The notes under the pieces are model-generated. The model was not told the DNA's origin, ran no database searches, and worked only from the letters and a program-made list of their open reading frames with translations. Shown here one piece after another: positions 24,813-33,939 of a stretch of DNA of 64,000 bases. The translations under genes were made by a program, and so were the position numbers. Source of the DNA: Flavobacterium piscis (GTDB lineage Bacteria > Bacteroidota > Bacteroidia > Flavobacteriales > Flavobacteriaceae); NCBI RefSeq assembly GCF_001686925.1, contig NZ_LVEN01000042.1, forward strand, positions 248,001-312,000, read 5' to 3'. Every line of letters starts with the position of its first letter. Position 1 is the first letter of the stretch.

Positions 24813-24876
24813 TGTGTTTAAGAGAATAATCTAAAAGATTAAAGAAATTGAACAATTACTAAATACCAACTAAATC

Positions 24877-27039
24877 ATGATTAAAAAACATTTTTTATTA
24901 CTTCTTTTTGTTTGCTCAGGTATATTTGCTCAGAAAGATATTGACATTAACGAGTTAAAATGGCTGCCAAATTCGCATTCATTTTGGGTAAATTCAGCTG
25001 AGAATATTTTGGTTTATGATGTAGGTAAAATAGATCAGAGTACAACTGTTTTAACCGCTAAACAATTAAAGGACGCTGGTTTTAATGGAAACATCGAAGA
25101 GTTGGTCTGGAATCAAAATAAGACAAAAGTATTGGTTTATACCAACTCAAAAAAAGTATGGCGTGCTAATACAAAAGGAGATTATTGGTTCTTTGATTTA
25201 GTAACCGGAAAAGGACGAAAACTTGGAGTAACCTTAGAAGAATCGTCTCTTATGTTTGCAAAGTTCTCTAGTGATAATGAAAATGTTGCATATGTTTCAA
25301 AACATAATATTTATCTTGAAAATCTAACTTCAGGTAAAATTACGGCTTTAACAACTGACGGAACGGATAAGGTTATTAACGGAACTTTTGATTGGGTTTA
25401 TGAAGAAGAATTAGCAGCAAGAGATGGATTTCGTTGGAGTCCTGACGGAAAGAGTATTGCTTTTTGGCGTGTTGATGCAACAGATACAAAATTTCATTTG
25501 ATGATTAATAATACGGATGCTTTATATCCGTTTGTTGTTCCTGTTGAATATCCTAAAGCGGGAGAAAAACCTTCGGCTGCGAAGATTGGAGTTATTGATG
25601 TTGCTTCTGTAAAAACAAATTGGCTTAATATTCCGGGTGAACCTGATAATAATTATTTGGTTCGTATGGAATGGGTTGCCGCAAATGAAGTAATGGTAAT
25701 TCAGCTTAACAGACATCAAAACCAAGCTTCTATTTATAATTGTAACACTCAATCAGGAAAAGCAAATTTAATTTATCAGGAGAAATCTCCTGAGTGGATT
25801 GATGTTTTCGATATTTCTTCAGGAGTTTATGATGGTTTTCCATGTCAGTTTGTAGATAACGGAAAAGCTTTTTTATGGAGTTCTGATGCTGATGGCTGGA
25901 TGCATGTTTATAAAATTAGCCGCGACGGAAAAAAGAAGGAGCTAATTACAACCGGAAAGTTTGATGCCTATTTTAAAGCCTATAATGAGAAAACAAAATC
26001 TATCTATTATATTGCCAGTCCAACAGACGCAACACAACGCTATTTGTATGAAACAAATTTGAATTCGAAGAAAACAAAAAGACTTACGCCCGAAGCTTTT
26101 GAGGGGACTAATAAATATGAATTCTCTACAGACGGATCTTATGCAAAACACACCAATTCTAATATCAACCGTAATCCAAATGTAAGATTAGTTTCGCTTT
26201 CAGATCATAAAAAAATACTGCCAAAAGAAGATGATGTTTTTACGGCTCCTGCTCGTGCATTTTCTTTAGAAAAATTTAAAGTAACCACCGTTGATGGTGT
26301 TGAAATGGATGGGATAATGGCAAAGCCTCTGGATTTTGATTCAACTAAAAAATACCCACTGTTTTTTTATGTTTATGGCGAGCCAGTAGCTACTGTCGCG
26401 AATGACGTGCCGTATTTTAATGGATTTATAGATCATTTGATTCCAAAAGGATATATCGGGATTGCAATGGACAACAGGGGAACTCCATCTCTTAAAGGAA
26501 CAAAATGGAGGAAATCTATTTATAAAAATATCGGAATTATCAATACGCGTGATCAGGCGATGGCGGCTAAAGAAGTTTTGAAATGGAATTTTATCGATAA
26601 AGATAGAGTTGCTGTTCACGGATGGAGCGGTGGTGGCGCTGTCACTTTGAATTTGATGTTTCAGTATCCGGAAATATACAAAACGGGGGTAGCGATTGCT
26701 GCAGTTACAGATCAGCATTTTTATGATAATATATACACGGAACGTTATATGGGATTGCCAGATGAAAATGAATCGGCTTATATTCAGGCTTCTCCGGTGA
26801 CTCATGCGAAGAATTTAAAAGGAAATTTGCTTTATATTCACGGAACGGGAGATGATAATGTGCATTATAAAAATGCTGAGGTTTTGATCAATGAACTAAT
26901 TAAATATGATAAAGTTTTTAATTTAATGATTTATCCAAATCGTTCGCACTCAATTTACGAAGGTGATGGTACCCGCAAGCATTTGATCGATACTTTTTTG
27001 AAATTTATAGAAGAAAAATGTCCTCCGGGAGCAAAGTAA
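24877..27039 (+). CDS. Dipeptidyl peptidase IV (S9 family), exported
   Basis: A 720-residue prolyl dipeptidyl peptidase that removes X-Pro or X-Ala dipeptides from peptide N-termini in the periplasm. A signal peptide (about 1-18, cleaved after FAQ) is followed by the DPPIV beta-propeller (about 60-460) and the alpha/beta hydrolase domain. Diagnostic points are DWVYEEELAARDGFRWSPDG, which holds the double-Glu substrate-binding motif, the nucleophile Ser584 in HGWSGGGA, Asp659 in GTGDDNVHY and His691 in NRSHSIYEG. The usual GWSYGG reads GWSGGG, a minor change. It is a single-gene unit ending in a hairpin terminator. Confidence 0.94.
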   Translation: MIKKHFLLLLFVCSGIFAQKDIDINELKWLPNSHSFWVNSAENILVYDVGKIDQSTTVLTAKQLKDAGFNGNIEELVWNQNKTKVLVYTNSKKVWRANTKGDYWFFDLVTGKGRKLGVTLEESSLMFAKFSSDNENVAYVSKHNIYLENLTSGKITALTTDGTDKVINGTFDWVYEEELAARDGFRWSPDGKSIAFWRVDATDTKFHLMINNTDALYPFVVPVEYPKAGEKPSAAKIGVIDVASVKTNWLNIPGEPDNNYLVRMEWVAANEVMVIQLNRHQNQASIYNCNTQSGKANLIYQEKSPEWIDVFDISSGVYDGFPCQFVDNGKAFLWSSDADGWMHVYKISRDGKKKELITTGKFDAYFKAYNEKTKSIYYIASPTDATQRYLYETNLNSKKTKRLTPEAFEGTNKYEFSTDGSYAKHTNSNINRNPNVRLVSLSDHKKILPKEDDVFTAPARAFSLEKFKVTTVDGVEMDGIMAKPLDFDSTKKYPLFFYVYGEPVATVANDVPYFNGFIDHLIPKGYIGIAMDNRGTPSLKGTKWRKSIYKNIGIINTRDQAMAAKEVLKWNFIDKDRVAVHGWSGGGAVTLNLMFQYPEIYKTGVAIAAVTDQHFYDNIYTERYMGLPDENESAYIQASPVTHAKNLKGNLLYIHGTGDDNVHYKNAEVLINELIKYDKVFNLMIYPNRSHSIYEGDGTRKHLIDTFLKFIEEKCPPGAK

Positions 27040-27054
27040 GTAAACTCTGAAAAT

Positions 27055-27096
27055 AAAAAAAAGGAGAATTTCATAATGAAATCCCCTTTTTTTTTA
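27055..27096 (+). terminator. Intrinsic terminator after dipeptidyl peptidase IV
   Basis: AAAAGGAGAATTTCAT and ATGAAATCCCCTTTT pair with one bulge around 27059-27090 and are followed by a T-run, just after the stop at 27039. Confidence 0.8.
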
Positions 27097-27158
27097 TTTT
27101 ATAAATGCTGTAGTGCCAGCAAATAAAAATATAGTATTTTTTATGTAGTCGAAATGAT

Positions 27159-27773
27159 TTACAATATTTTCTGGCTCTTTAGGTAATCCATTGCAAATTT
27201 ACCTTCGTTAAAAAGTAAATCCAAAACACTTAAATTGTTGATGAATCCGTGTTTGTCATCAAAAACCTGAGTATATTTTTCAAATACATTCGGATCTTTT
27301 TTTCCGTTTGCTAAAAATCTGAAATCAGTGAAGTTTTTGGCCTCATGAAAATATTCTGTTGTTTTAGAAAATTCTAATTTCATTCGTAAACACTTCGTTA
27401 CTATCTCTAGAACTTCCATATTTAGATCCATAAGGAAAGTATGTTGCTTTTCGAAAATAGGAGCGATATCATCTTCAAAGAACTCAAAAAAAGGAGAACT
27501 TCTATAAGCAGCTTCTAAGGATTTGAAATGCTGTTTTTGCCAGTCAAATTCATTTTCGATCAAAACATCTTTTGTTTTTTGATGAGCAGATTTCGAATGC
27601 TTAACAGGGATGTTTAATAACTGAATTCCGTTTGGACTATAGATATAAGTACGGTTTCTATTGGTCTGTTTTTGAAAATTATCTTCCATTTCAAAAGTGA
27701 TATTTTCAGATTGAGCCATAACTGCAAAGTGACTAATCGACGGAAAATAGGTAGGAAGTAATAAGGAATTCAT
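27159..27773 (-). CDS. WbqC family protein
   Basis: From the ATG at 27773 (MNSLLLPTYFPSISHFAVMAQ, the family start) the protein has 204 residues; an ATG 12 codons upstream is rejected. WbqC-like proteins (PF08889) are found in O-antigen and other surface glycan loci and in the Bacteroidota parAB operon. Their activity is uncertain, with some members proposed to act in amino-sugar modification. Characteristic segments are NRTYIYSPNGIQLLNIPVKHS, DVLIENEFDWQKQHFKSLEAAYRSSPFFEFFED and FTDFRFLANGKKDPN. It has no signal peptide and is the last gene of the parA-to-wbqC unit. Confidence 0.85.
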   Translation of the reverse strand: MNSLLLPTYFPSISHFAVMAQSENITFEMEDNFQKQTNRNRTYIYSPNGIQLLNIPVKHSKSAHQKTKDVLIENEFDWQKQHFKSLEAAYRSSPFFEFFEDDIAPIFEKQHTFLMDLNMEVLEIVTKCLRMKLEFSKTTEYFHEAKNFTDFRFLANGKKDPNVFEKYTQVFDDKHGFINNLSVLDLLFNEGKFAMDYLKSQKIL

Positions 27774-27795
27774 TTTGTTAAGTTTTACGTTAAAA

Positions 27796-27850
27796 GTTTC
27801 AGGTTTCAAGTTTCACGTTCGTAAAGAACCTGAAACTTGAAACCTGAAAC
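27796..27850. repeat. Perfect 20-bp inverted repeat (family E)
   Basis: GTTTCAGGTTTCAAGTTTCA at 27796-27815 is the exact reverse complement of TGAAACTTGAAACCTGAAAC at 27831-27850, separated by 15 bp. It lies between the lepB stop and the wbqC start. A degenerate single-arm relative is near 531-563, and a shorter fragment near 29438-29452. Confidence 0.75.
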
Positions 27851-27867
27851 AAAAATAACTATTTTTT

Positions 27868-29424
27868 TTATGCTTTGTTTTCTTTTCTTTTTCTCCAGAA
27901 ATATTCTCCAACAAAATAAAGTGCAAGAACAATCAGAAAGTACTTAAAGTAGGATTGTGGCTGTCCTTCACCATTAACGGTAGTGAAGACTCTGTCCCAA
28001 CGAACTTTGTTAATTCCTTTTCCGTTAGTATCCCAGCTCATCCAGATAAAAACCGGTTTCCCTACGATATGATTGGCTGGAACGTAACCCCAATAACGGC
28101 TATCTTCAGAGTTATGACGGTTGTCTCCCATCATCCAGTAGTAGTCTTGTTTGAAAGTGTAGGTTGTTGCTTGCTTTCCGTTTATTAAGAAATGTGAACC
28201 GTCCAGCTGCAAAGTATTGCCTTCGTATTTAGTAATGATTTCTTTGTAAAATGGTAAAGATTCATTGGTTAATGCAACGGTTTTTCCTGCCTGAGGAATG
28301 TAAATAGGGCCAAAATTATCCTGACTCCATTTGTTGATATGAGGGAAAATCGCGTTGTCATTTCCTCTGTCAATTTCTCTTTTTACAGCAGTAATTCCTG
28401 GAGTGTTTTTTAAGCGTTCAGCACTCGCTTCTGTTAATGCTCTGAAATAGATAGTGTCTCTTTTTTCCTGATCTTTAATGTAAGCGCCATCGGTAATATC
28501 AAGCTCTTTCATTAATGATTCAAAATCAACCGGAGTTTTTCCGTCTAAAGCTACTGAATAAGAGTATTGTGGTTTCGCTCTTTCAGGCAGAATTAATTTT
28601 TTCCCGTTAATGAAAACAAAACCGTCTACAATTGATAAGCTGTCACCAGGAATACCAACACATCTTTTTACATAATTTGATTTTTTATCGATAGGTTTTA
28701 TAACCCCTGGTCTTCCTTTTGGCTCATAGAAATAATGAACAGTATCTACAGGCCAGTTGAAAACAACGATGTCTGATCGTTTTATTTTTTCTAAAGCCGG
28801 TAATCTGAAATAGGGCAATTGCGGCCAGCTTAAATATGATTTTCTTTTTAAGAATGGTATGGTATCGTGAACCATAGGTAAAGCAACAGTTGTCATGGGT
28901 ACACGAGGACCATAATTTACTTTACTTACAAACAGGAAATCACCAATTAATAATGATTTTTCGAGAGATGAAGTAGGAATTGTATAAGGCTGTACCACAT
29001 AAGTATGTACTAATGTTGCTACGATAACAGCAAAAAGTAAAGAACTTACAGTGTCAGCAGTTTTATTTTGAGGTCTTAATTCTCTGTTGGCATTATATTC
29101 TAATTTCTGAGTATAATTTACATAATAAATGTAAAAACCAAAAGTAAAAATCCCTAGTAAAGTATCTAAAGTAGATTTTTTGCCAAATGTTCTTAAGGTT
29201 TCTACCCAAACAACAGGAAACATAATTAAATTAATAATCGGGATAAAAAGTAATAGAGTCCACCATGTTGGGCGGCTAATAATTTTCATTAAAATTATTG
29301 AATTATAAACCGGAATAGCAGCTTCCCACTTTTTTCTTCCTGCGGCCTCATACAGTTTCCAGGTTCCCAAAAAGTGAATTACTTGTACGGCTAAGAAAAA
29401 TACGAACCAAAGATATAGTGTCAT
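27868..29424 (-). CDS. lepB: Signal peptidase I, Bacteroidota long form
   Basis: Signal peptidase I removes Sec and Tat signal peptides at the outer face of the inner membrane. At 518 residues it is much longer than E. coli LepB (324). About 110 extra N-terminal residues hold three hydrophobic helices, resembling a DUF5684-like segment, before the membrane anchor at about 126-143. The catalytic Ser153 is in YTIPTSSLEKSLLIGD and the general-base Lys253 is in NYVKRCVGIPGDSL. A long insert (about 265-420) precedes YWMMGDNRHNSEDSRYWGYVP. A final membrane helix is near 495-512. It is co-directional with dapB and wbqC. Confidence 0.95.
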   Translation of the reverse strand: MTLYLWFVFFLAVQVIHFLGTWKLYEAAGRKKWEAAIPVYNSIILMKIISRPTWWTLLLFIPIINLIMFPVVWVETLRTFGKKSTLDTLLGIFTFGFYIYYVNYTQKLEYNANRELRPQNKTADTVSSLLFAVIVATLVHTYVVQPYTIPTSSLEKSLLIGDFLFVSKVNYGPRVPMTTVALPMVHDTIPFLKRKSYLSWPQLPYFRLPALEKIKRSDIVVFNWPVDTVHYFYEPKGRPGVIKPIDKKSNYVKRCVGIPGDSLSIVDGFVFINGKKLILPERAKPQYSYSVALDGKTPVDFESLMKELDITDGAYIKDQEKRDTIYFRALTEASAERLKNTPGITAVKREIDRGNDNAIFPHINKWSQDNFGPIYIPQAGKTVALTNESLPFYKEIITKYEGNTLQLDGSHFLINGKQATTYTFKQDYYWMMGDNRHNSEDSRYWGYVPANHIVGKPVFIWMSWDTNGKGINKVRWDRVFTTVNGEGQPQSYFKYFLIVLALYFVGEYFWRKRKENKA

Positions 29425-29489
29425 CGTTTTTTTGTTTTATGTTTCAGGTTTTAGGTTGTTCTGTTGAAAACCTTCCTCTTCAAATTTGA

Positions 29490-30194
29490 TTATTTTAAAT
29501 TTAATACATCTTTCATGCTGTAAATTCCTGTTTTACCAGCAAGCCATTCGGCAGCAATTACAGCTCCAAGAGCAAAACCTTCGCGGTTGTGTGCAGTATG
29601 TTTTAATTCGATGCTGTCTACAATTGAGTCGTAAGTTACGGTATGAGTTCCGGGAACGTCACCAATTCTTTTTGCTTCAATGTGAATTTCATTATTGTTT
29701 TTGGCTTCGTCTAAAGTCCAATTGGCGTAATTACTGTTTTCGATCACTCCTTTTGCCAAAGAAATAGCGGTTCCGCTTGGAGCATCTAATTTTTGTGTAT
29801 GATGAATTTCTTCCATCGATACTTTATAAGAATCAAATTGGGACATGATTTTAGCCAAATATTCATTTAATTCGAAGAAAATATTAACTCCTAAACTAAA
29901 ATTTGAGCTGGATATAAAACCACCTTGTTTTTCGTTGCAAAGTGCGATCATTTCATCAAAATGCTCTAACCAGCCTGTTGTTCCTGAAACTACAGGTACA
30001 TTGTTGTTAAAACAGCTTGAAATGTTGCTTACTGCTGCGGTTGGAACGCTAAAGTCAATCGCAACATCAGCAGTTGAAAGTCCGTCGTATGTATTGAATT
30101 CGTCTTTCTTTAAAACAATTTCGTGACCTCTTTCTAAAGCAATTCGTTCAATTACTTTACCCATTTTTCCGTAACCTAAAAGCGCAATTTTCAT
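29490..30194 (-). CDS. dapB: 4-hydroxy-tetrahydrodipicolinate reductase DapB
   Basis: DapB reduces the cyclic intermediate of the diaminopimelate/lysine pathway with NAD(P)H, supplying meso-DAP for peptidoglycan. The 234-residue length is normal for the short bacterial form. Visible are the Rossmann start IALLGYGKMGKVIE, IDFSVPTAA, VPVVSGTTGW, SSNFSLGVNIFF, and the catalytic EIHHTQKLDAPSGTAISLAKGV. It lies between the DUF5683 gene and lepB, so cell-wall precursor supply shares a transcript with parAB. Confidence 0.96.
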   Translation of the reverse strand: MKIALLGYGKMGKVIERIALERGHEIVLKKDEFNTYDGLSTADVAIDFSVPTAAVSNISSCFNNNVPVVSGTTGWLEHFDEMIALCNEKQGGFISSSNFSLGVNIFFELNEYLAKIMSQFDSYKVSMEEIHHTQKLDAPSGTAISLAKGVIENSNYANWTLDEAKNNNEIHIEAKRIGDVPGTHTVTYDSIVDSIELKHTAHNREGFALGAVIAAEWLAGKTGIYSMKDVLNLK

Positions 30195-30232
30195 TTTGTG
30201 TGTATTTTTTGAGTTTAAATAACAGGAGTTAT

Positions 30233-30793
30233 TTAAAAGTGGTAATTAAAAGTTAGTCCAACGTTTGGTCTGAAAGTAATATCGTTAGGATATACTTCCG
30301 GACGCATTGATAGTCTTTCGTTTACGTTGAATTGAATCAAAGCCGCGTCAACATTGGCGTCTATAATGTTTAGTGCATAAAAAGCAACAACAAATAATGC
30401 GGATAAATCCCTGTTTCGCTGATAGAATTTCTGGCCTGCAACAAGTCGGCTTTCATCAAGAAATTGGTATTTGTCGTCATTGTAGCCTTCTAGTCTTCGT
30501 TTGTAAGCATTACGATAATCGCGGTATTTGTTATTGTTGTCAATATAAAAATACAAACTCGTACCAATTGCTCCGTAAACCAAAGGAATTTTCCAGTATT
30601 TTTTATTGTATGCCTGACCTAAACCTGGCAAAATTGCAGAATAAAAAGCTGCTTTTGCCGGAGTAAGCGGATCAATTTCTTGTAATTTGCTAGTGTCCTT
30701 AACAACCAAAACCGTTTCTTCTTTTGCCTGAGCAAAAAGAGAGACGGTTCCTATGAGAAAGAACAATAGGCTTATGGGGACAATCTTATTCAC
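30233..30793 (-). CDS. DUF5683 domain-containing membrane protein
   Basis: A 186-residue protein with a signal peptide (about 1-22, cleaved near LFAQ) and a DUF5683 domain: PLTPAKAAFYSAILPGLGQAYNKKYWKIPLVYG, a membrane helix in YGAIGTSLYFYID, FYQRNRDLSALFVVAFYALNIIDANVDAALIQFNV, and a C-terminal beta segment. The family has no known biochemical role but is consistently found between parB and dapB in Bacteroidota. The ATG shares one base with the parB stop, so translation is coupled. Confidence 0.88.
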   Translation of the reverse strand: MNKIVPISLLFFLIGTVSLFAQAKEETVLVVKDTSKLQEIDPLTPAKAAFYSAILPGLGQAYNKKYWKIPLVYGAIGTSLYFYIDNNNKYRDYRNAYKRRLEGYNDDKYQFLDESRLVAGQKFYQRNRDLSALFVVAFYALNIIDANVDAALIQFNVNERLSMRPEVYPNDITFRPNVGLTFNYHF

Positions 30794-31695
30794 TATCCGT
30801 TTATTAATTTTATAATTCGATTAAAGTCGGCTTCAGAATTAAAAGGAATTGTAATTTTTCCTTTTCCGTTGCCAGCGACTTTTACATCAACTTTCGCACC
30901 AAAATAATCGTTGAAAGTGTTTTTTTGTGTTTCTCTAACTACAAAAGAAGATTCAGCTTTTGGTTTCCCTTCCGCTTTTGGCTTTAAACTTTCGTGATAA
31001 TTTTTTACTAAAGTTTCTGTTTCACGAACAGATAGATTGTCACTTACGATTTTTTGATATATATCAGTCTGAATATCCAGATCTTCAATATTGATGATTG
31101 CTCTACCGTGTCCCATGCTGATAAAACCATCACGAATACCGGTTTGAATAATCGGATCCAGTTTTAAAAGACGTAAATAATTGGCAATTGTAGAACGTTT
31201 TTTTCCAACGCGCTCACTCATTTGTTCCTGAGTCAATTGAATTTCATCAATTAAACGTTGGTACGAAAGAGCAATTTCGATTGGATCTAAGTCATGACGC
31301 TGGATATTTTCTACCAAAGCCATAACTAGTGACTCATTGTCGTTTGCAATACGAATGTAAGCAGGAACATGAGTTAAGCCTACTAAAGTTGAAGCGCGTA
31401 AACGACGTTCTCCGGAAATTAGCTGGTATTTATTGAAGTCTAATTTTCGAACAGTAATAGGTTGAATCACACCAAGTTCTTTAATAGAAGTGGCTAATTC
31501 GCGTAACGATTCTTCATTAAAATTGCTTCTAGGCTGAAACGGATTTATTTCGATAGCACTTATTTCAAGCTCAATGATGTTTCCAACAACTTTGTCAGCA
31601 TTTTTGTCTTCTACTGATGTAATGTCGTTTTCCGGATCTTTTAATAATGCTGATAATCCTCTTCCTAAGGCTTGTTTTTTAATTGCTTTTGTCAT
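30793..31695 (-). CDS. parB: Chromosome-partitioning protein ParB
   Basis: A CTP-dependent clamp that loads at parS and spreads, recruiting SMC and activating ParA. The 300 residues include the N-terminal KKQALGRGLSALL (ParA-stimulating peptide with the arginine), IEINPFQPRSNFNEESLRELATSI, the CTPase motifs ELGVIQPITVR and SGERRLRAS, ENIQRHDLDPIE, the helix-turn-helix EQMSERVGKKRSTIANYLRLLKL with ISMGHGRAI, and a C-terminal dimerisation domain from about 245. It directly follows parA, with 5 bp between stop and start. I did not see a parS consensus in the window. Confidence 0.96.
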   Translation of the reverse strand: MTKAIKKQALGRGLSALLKDPENDITSVEDKNADKVVGNIIELEISAIEINPFQPRSNFNEESLRELATSIKELGVIQPITVRKLDFNKYQLISGERRLRASTLVGLTHVPAYIRIANDNESLVMALVENIQRHDLDPIEIALSYQRLIDEIQLTQEQMSERVGKKRSTIANYLRLLKLDPIIQTGIRDGFISMGHGRAIINIEDLDIQTDIYQKIVSDNLSVRETETLVKNYHESLKPKAEGKPKAESSFVVRETQKNTFNDYFGAKVDVKVAGNGKGKITIPFNSEADFNRIIKLING

Positions 31696-31700
31696 AAAAA

Positions 31701-32468
31701 CTATTTACTGTTTTTCTTTATAATTTCTTGAGCTAAATGAATGTAATTTACCGCTCCTTTGCTTGTTGCGTCATAATTAATGATGCTTTCGCCAAAACTT
31801 GGAGCCTCGCTTAATTTTACATTTCGCTGAATAACGGTATCAAAAACCATATCGTTAAAATGTTTTTGAACCTCTTCTACAACCTGATTGGATAAACGTA
31901 ATCTTGAATCGTACATAGTAAGTAACAATCCTTCGATATCAAGATCCGGGTTGTGTATTTTTTGAATACTTTTTATCGTGTTCAGTAATTTTCCTAATCC
32001 TTCAAGTGCAAAATATTCGCATTGAATAGGAATAACAACTGAATCAGCCGCCGTTAAAGCATTTAAGGTTAATAAACCTAATGAAGGCGCGCAGTCGATG
32101 ATGATATAATCATATTCGTCTTTTACACTTTCTAATGCTTTTTTAAGCATATACTCTCTGTTTTCTTTGTCAACCAATTCGATTTCGATGGCAACAAGGT
32201 CAATGTGAGCAGGGATCACATCAACATTTACAGCTGAACATTTTATAATGGTTTCTTTGGGAGTGTTACTGTGTTCAAGTATTTGGTAGGTACCCATCTC
32301 AACAGATTCTACATCAATCCCAAGGCCAGATGTGGCATTTGCCTGAGGATCAGCATCAATCAATAATACTTTCTTTTCTAAAACACCCAATGAGGCTGCA
32401 AGATTTACTGATGTAGTAGTCTTTCCAACGCCTCCTTTTTGATTAGCAATCGCAATGATTTTGCCCAT
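31701..32468 (-). CDS. parA: Chromosome-partitioning ATPase ParA (Soj)
   Basis: A P-loop ATPase of the MinD/ParA class that drives origin segregation with ParB. The 255-residue length is normal. The deviant Walker A is KGGVGKTTTSVNLAASL at 11-27, Walker A' is VLLIDADPQANATSGLG, and Walker B is YDYIIIDCAPSLGLLTLNAL. The Lys of KGGVGKT and the signature Asp residues are intact. There is no N-terminal DNA-binding extension, as in chromosomal Soj proteins. It is the first gene of the leftward parA-parB-DUF5683-dapB-lepB-wbqC unit. Confidence 0.96.
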   Translation of the reverse strand: MGKIIAIANQKGGVGKTTTSVNLAASLGVLEKKVLLIDADPQANATSGLGIDVESVEMGTYQILEHSNTPKETIIKCSAVNVDVIPAHIDLVAIEIELVDKENREYMLKKALESVKDEYDYIIIDCAPSLGLLTLNALTAADSVVIPIQCEYFALEGLGKLLNTIKSIQKIHNPDLDIEGLLLTMYDSRLRLSNQVVEEVQKHFNDMVFDTVIQRNVKLSEAPSFGESIINYDATSKGAVNYIHLAQEIIKKNSK

Positions 32469-32709
32469 TTATTTTCTGAATTTTGAACCGTAAAAATACA
32501 ATTATTTATGGTTTCTGAAAATCTATTTTGTTAACATTTAAGAAACTTCGGTTAATCGTTGTATGGTGCGTGTTCTGAGGATTTTAATTTCTTATATAAT
32601 AAAAAAATAGTAACGAAAATTCGTTCTATTATCATCTTCTTTTTGGCATAAAAGAACAAATTTTGGTTTAAATCTTAAAAAAATATGCAACATTAGATTT
32701 AGCGTTGCT

Positions 32710-33939
32710 TTAATTTTTTCTTTTTAAATCTTTTACTAAACTGGCGGTAAAAAATAAAATTGTAATGCCACCCAAAATAATGCAAAGCCACATAAACCAT
32801 GATTGTTGCCAAAATGACTGACTTGCTGTTGAAGTTTTTGCCGGGTTATTTTGCTGAATATGGTATAAAGTTGTTTGTGGTAAATTGCCGGCAATATTGG
32901 TTTTAAAATTCGAAAGATCATATTCCGGTTCTCTCAGCTTTTTATTTCCTGTTTTTAGGATATAATTTTCATTAGAATTTAAATCCGCAATAATAGAAAT
33001 TGGTTTTTGATAGTATTTTATTTTTGAAATCGATAAGGGTTGATTATCGTGATTTTTGATTTTAATAAAAAACTCTTTTTCGAATATTTGAGGAAATATA
33101 AAAGTATTTGTGGCATTTTTTGAATTCAATTCGAAAGAAGTAATTTCTTCGTCGAATATTTGAGATTTCCTTTTTGTCTGGCGTTTTGTTTTCTTGTAAA
33201 GAATTGCAGTTCGCTTGTAATAAGTAGGTTTTGAAATTTCGAATGAAATCTCATTAATTACCTGTGGCGCATCAAAAAGAATATGAATTTGAGTTTCTTT
33301 TTCTGAAGGAATTTCTTTTGTTACCGATTTCTTTGGATAGATTTCCTGTAAAGCACTTTTCTGCAATTTTGAGTTGAAATTCCCAACTTTAAGAACATTA
33401 ATTGGAAGTGTTTTTCGATCATCAAAATCTATTTTCAAGTACTTGTAAGTACTTAAAGGATAAGATATTGTTTTAATAACGCTTGTTTCTGATGTGCTGT
33501 TGAGATCGTAAAGTGTTTGTGCATCAGAAATCCCAAACCACTCTTTTTGGTCGTCGCTTCCTGAAACAGAATATTTTTTTTCTACATCAGAATTAGCGAT
33601 AAAAAGCGAAAGTTGATTGTTGTGTTTATTTGAAGGAATTGCAATAATTACTGAAGTGCTCTTTTTAGGAACAGTCGTTTTTGAAACAATAGTATATATA
33701 TCAAAAGTATTTGATGAAACATTTTGAGATGCTTGTATAAAATACGGAACTTCATTTCCTTTCGCATCAAATAATCTAATGTCGCTCAAATCCTGTTTCG
33801 ATAATGACCGAATCTCAGGTGATAAAATAATTTCGTTAAAGCCACTTTGAGCGACTTTTTTTAGTTTTGCAGTAGTTTGATATTGCCCAAACGAGAGGTT
33901 TGTAATCAATAGCAATAAGATGAATTTATTTAGTTTCAT
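32710..33939 (-). CDS. DUF3999-like exported protein with one C-terminal membrane helix
   Basis: From the ATG at 33939 (MKLNKFILLLLITNLSFGQ) the protein has 409 residues: a signal peptide, a long beta-rich extracytoplasmic part with lines such as DIRLFDAKGNEVPYF and YLKIDFDDRKTLPINVL, and a C-terminal membrane helix near 380-402 followed by a Lys/Arg tail. It pairs with the DUF2339 gene immediately upstream, and the two overlap by 14 bp. DUF3999 and DUF2339 genes are often adjacent, and I use that context for the call. Function is unknown; a role in envelope or surface polysaccharide is a guess. Confidence 0.7.
   Translation of the reverse strand: MKLNKFILLLLITNLSFGQYQTTAKLKKVAQSGFNEIILSPEIRSLSKQDLSDIRLFDAKGNEVPYFIQASQNVSSNTFDIYTIVSKTTVPKKSTSVIIAIPSNKHNNQLSLFIANSDVEKKYSVSGSDDQKEWFGISDAQTLYDLNSTSETSVIKTISYPLSTYKYLKIDFDDRKTLPINVLKVGNFNSKLQKSALQEIYPKKSVTKEIPSEKETQIHILFDAPQVINEISFEISKPTYYKRTAILYKKTKRQTKRKSQIFDEEITSFELNSKNATNTFIFPQIFEKEFFIKIKNHDNQPLSISKIKYYQKPISIIADLNSNENYILKTGNKKLREPEYDLSNFKTNIAGNLPQTTLYHIQQNNPAKTSTASQSFWQQSWFMWLCIILGGITILFFTASLVKDLKRKN

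Noticed and set aside
31016..31033. CTGTTTCACGAACAGATA as a possible parS site
   Set aside because: Only the left half resembles TGTTTCACGTGAAACA and it lies in the parB coding sequence; no full parS was found in the window.
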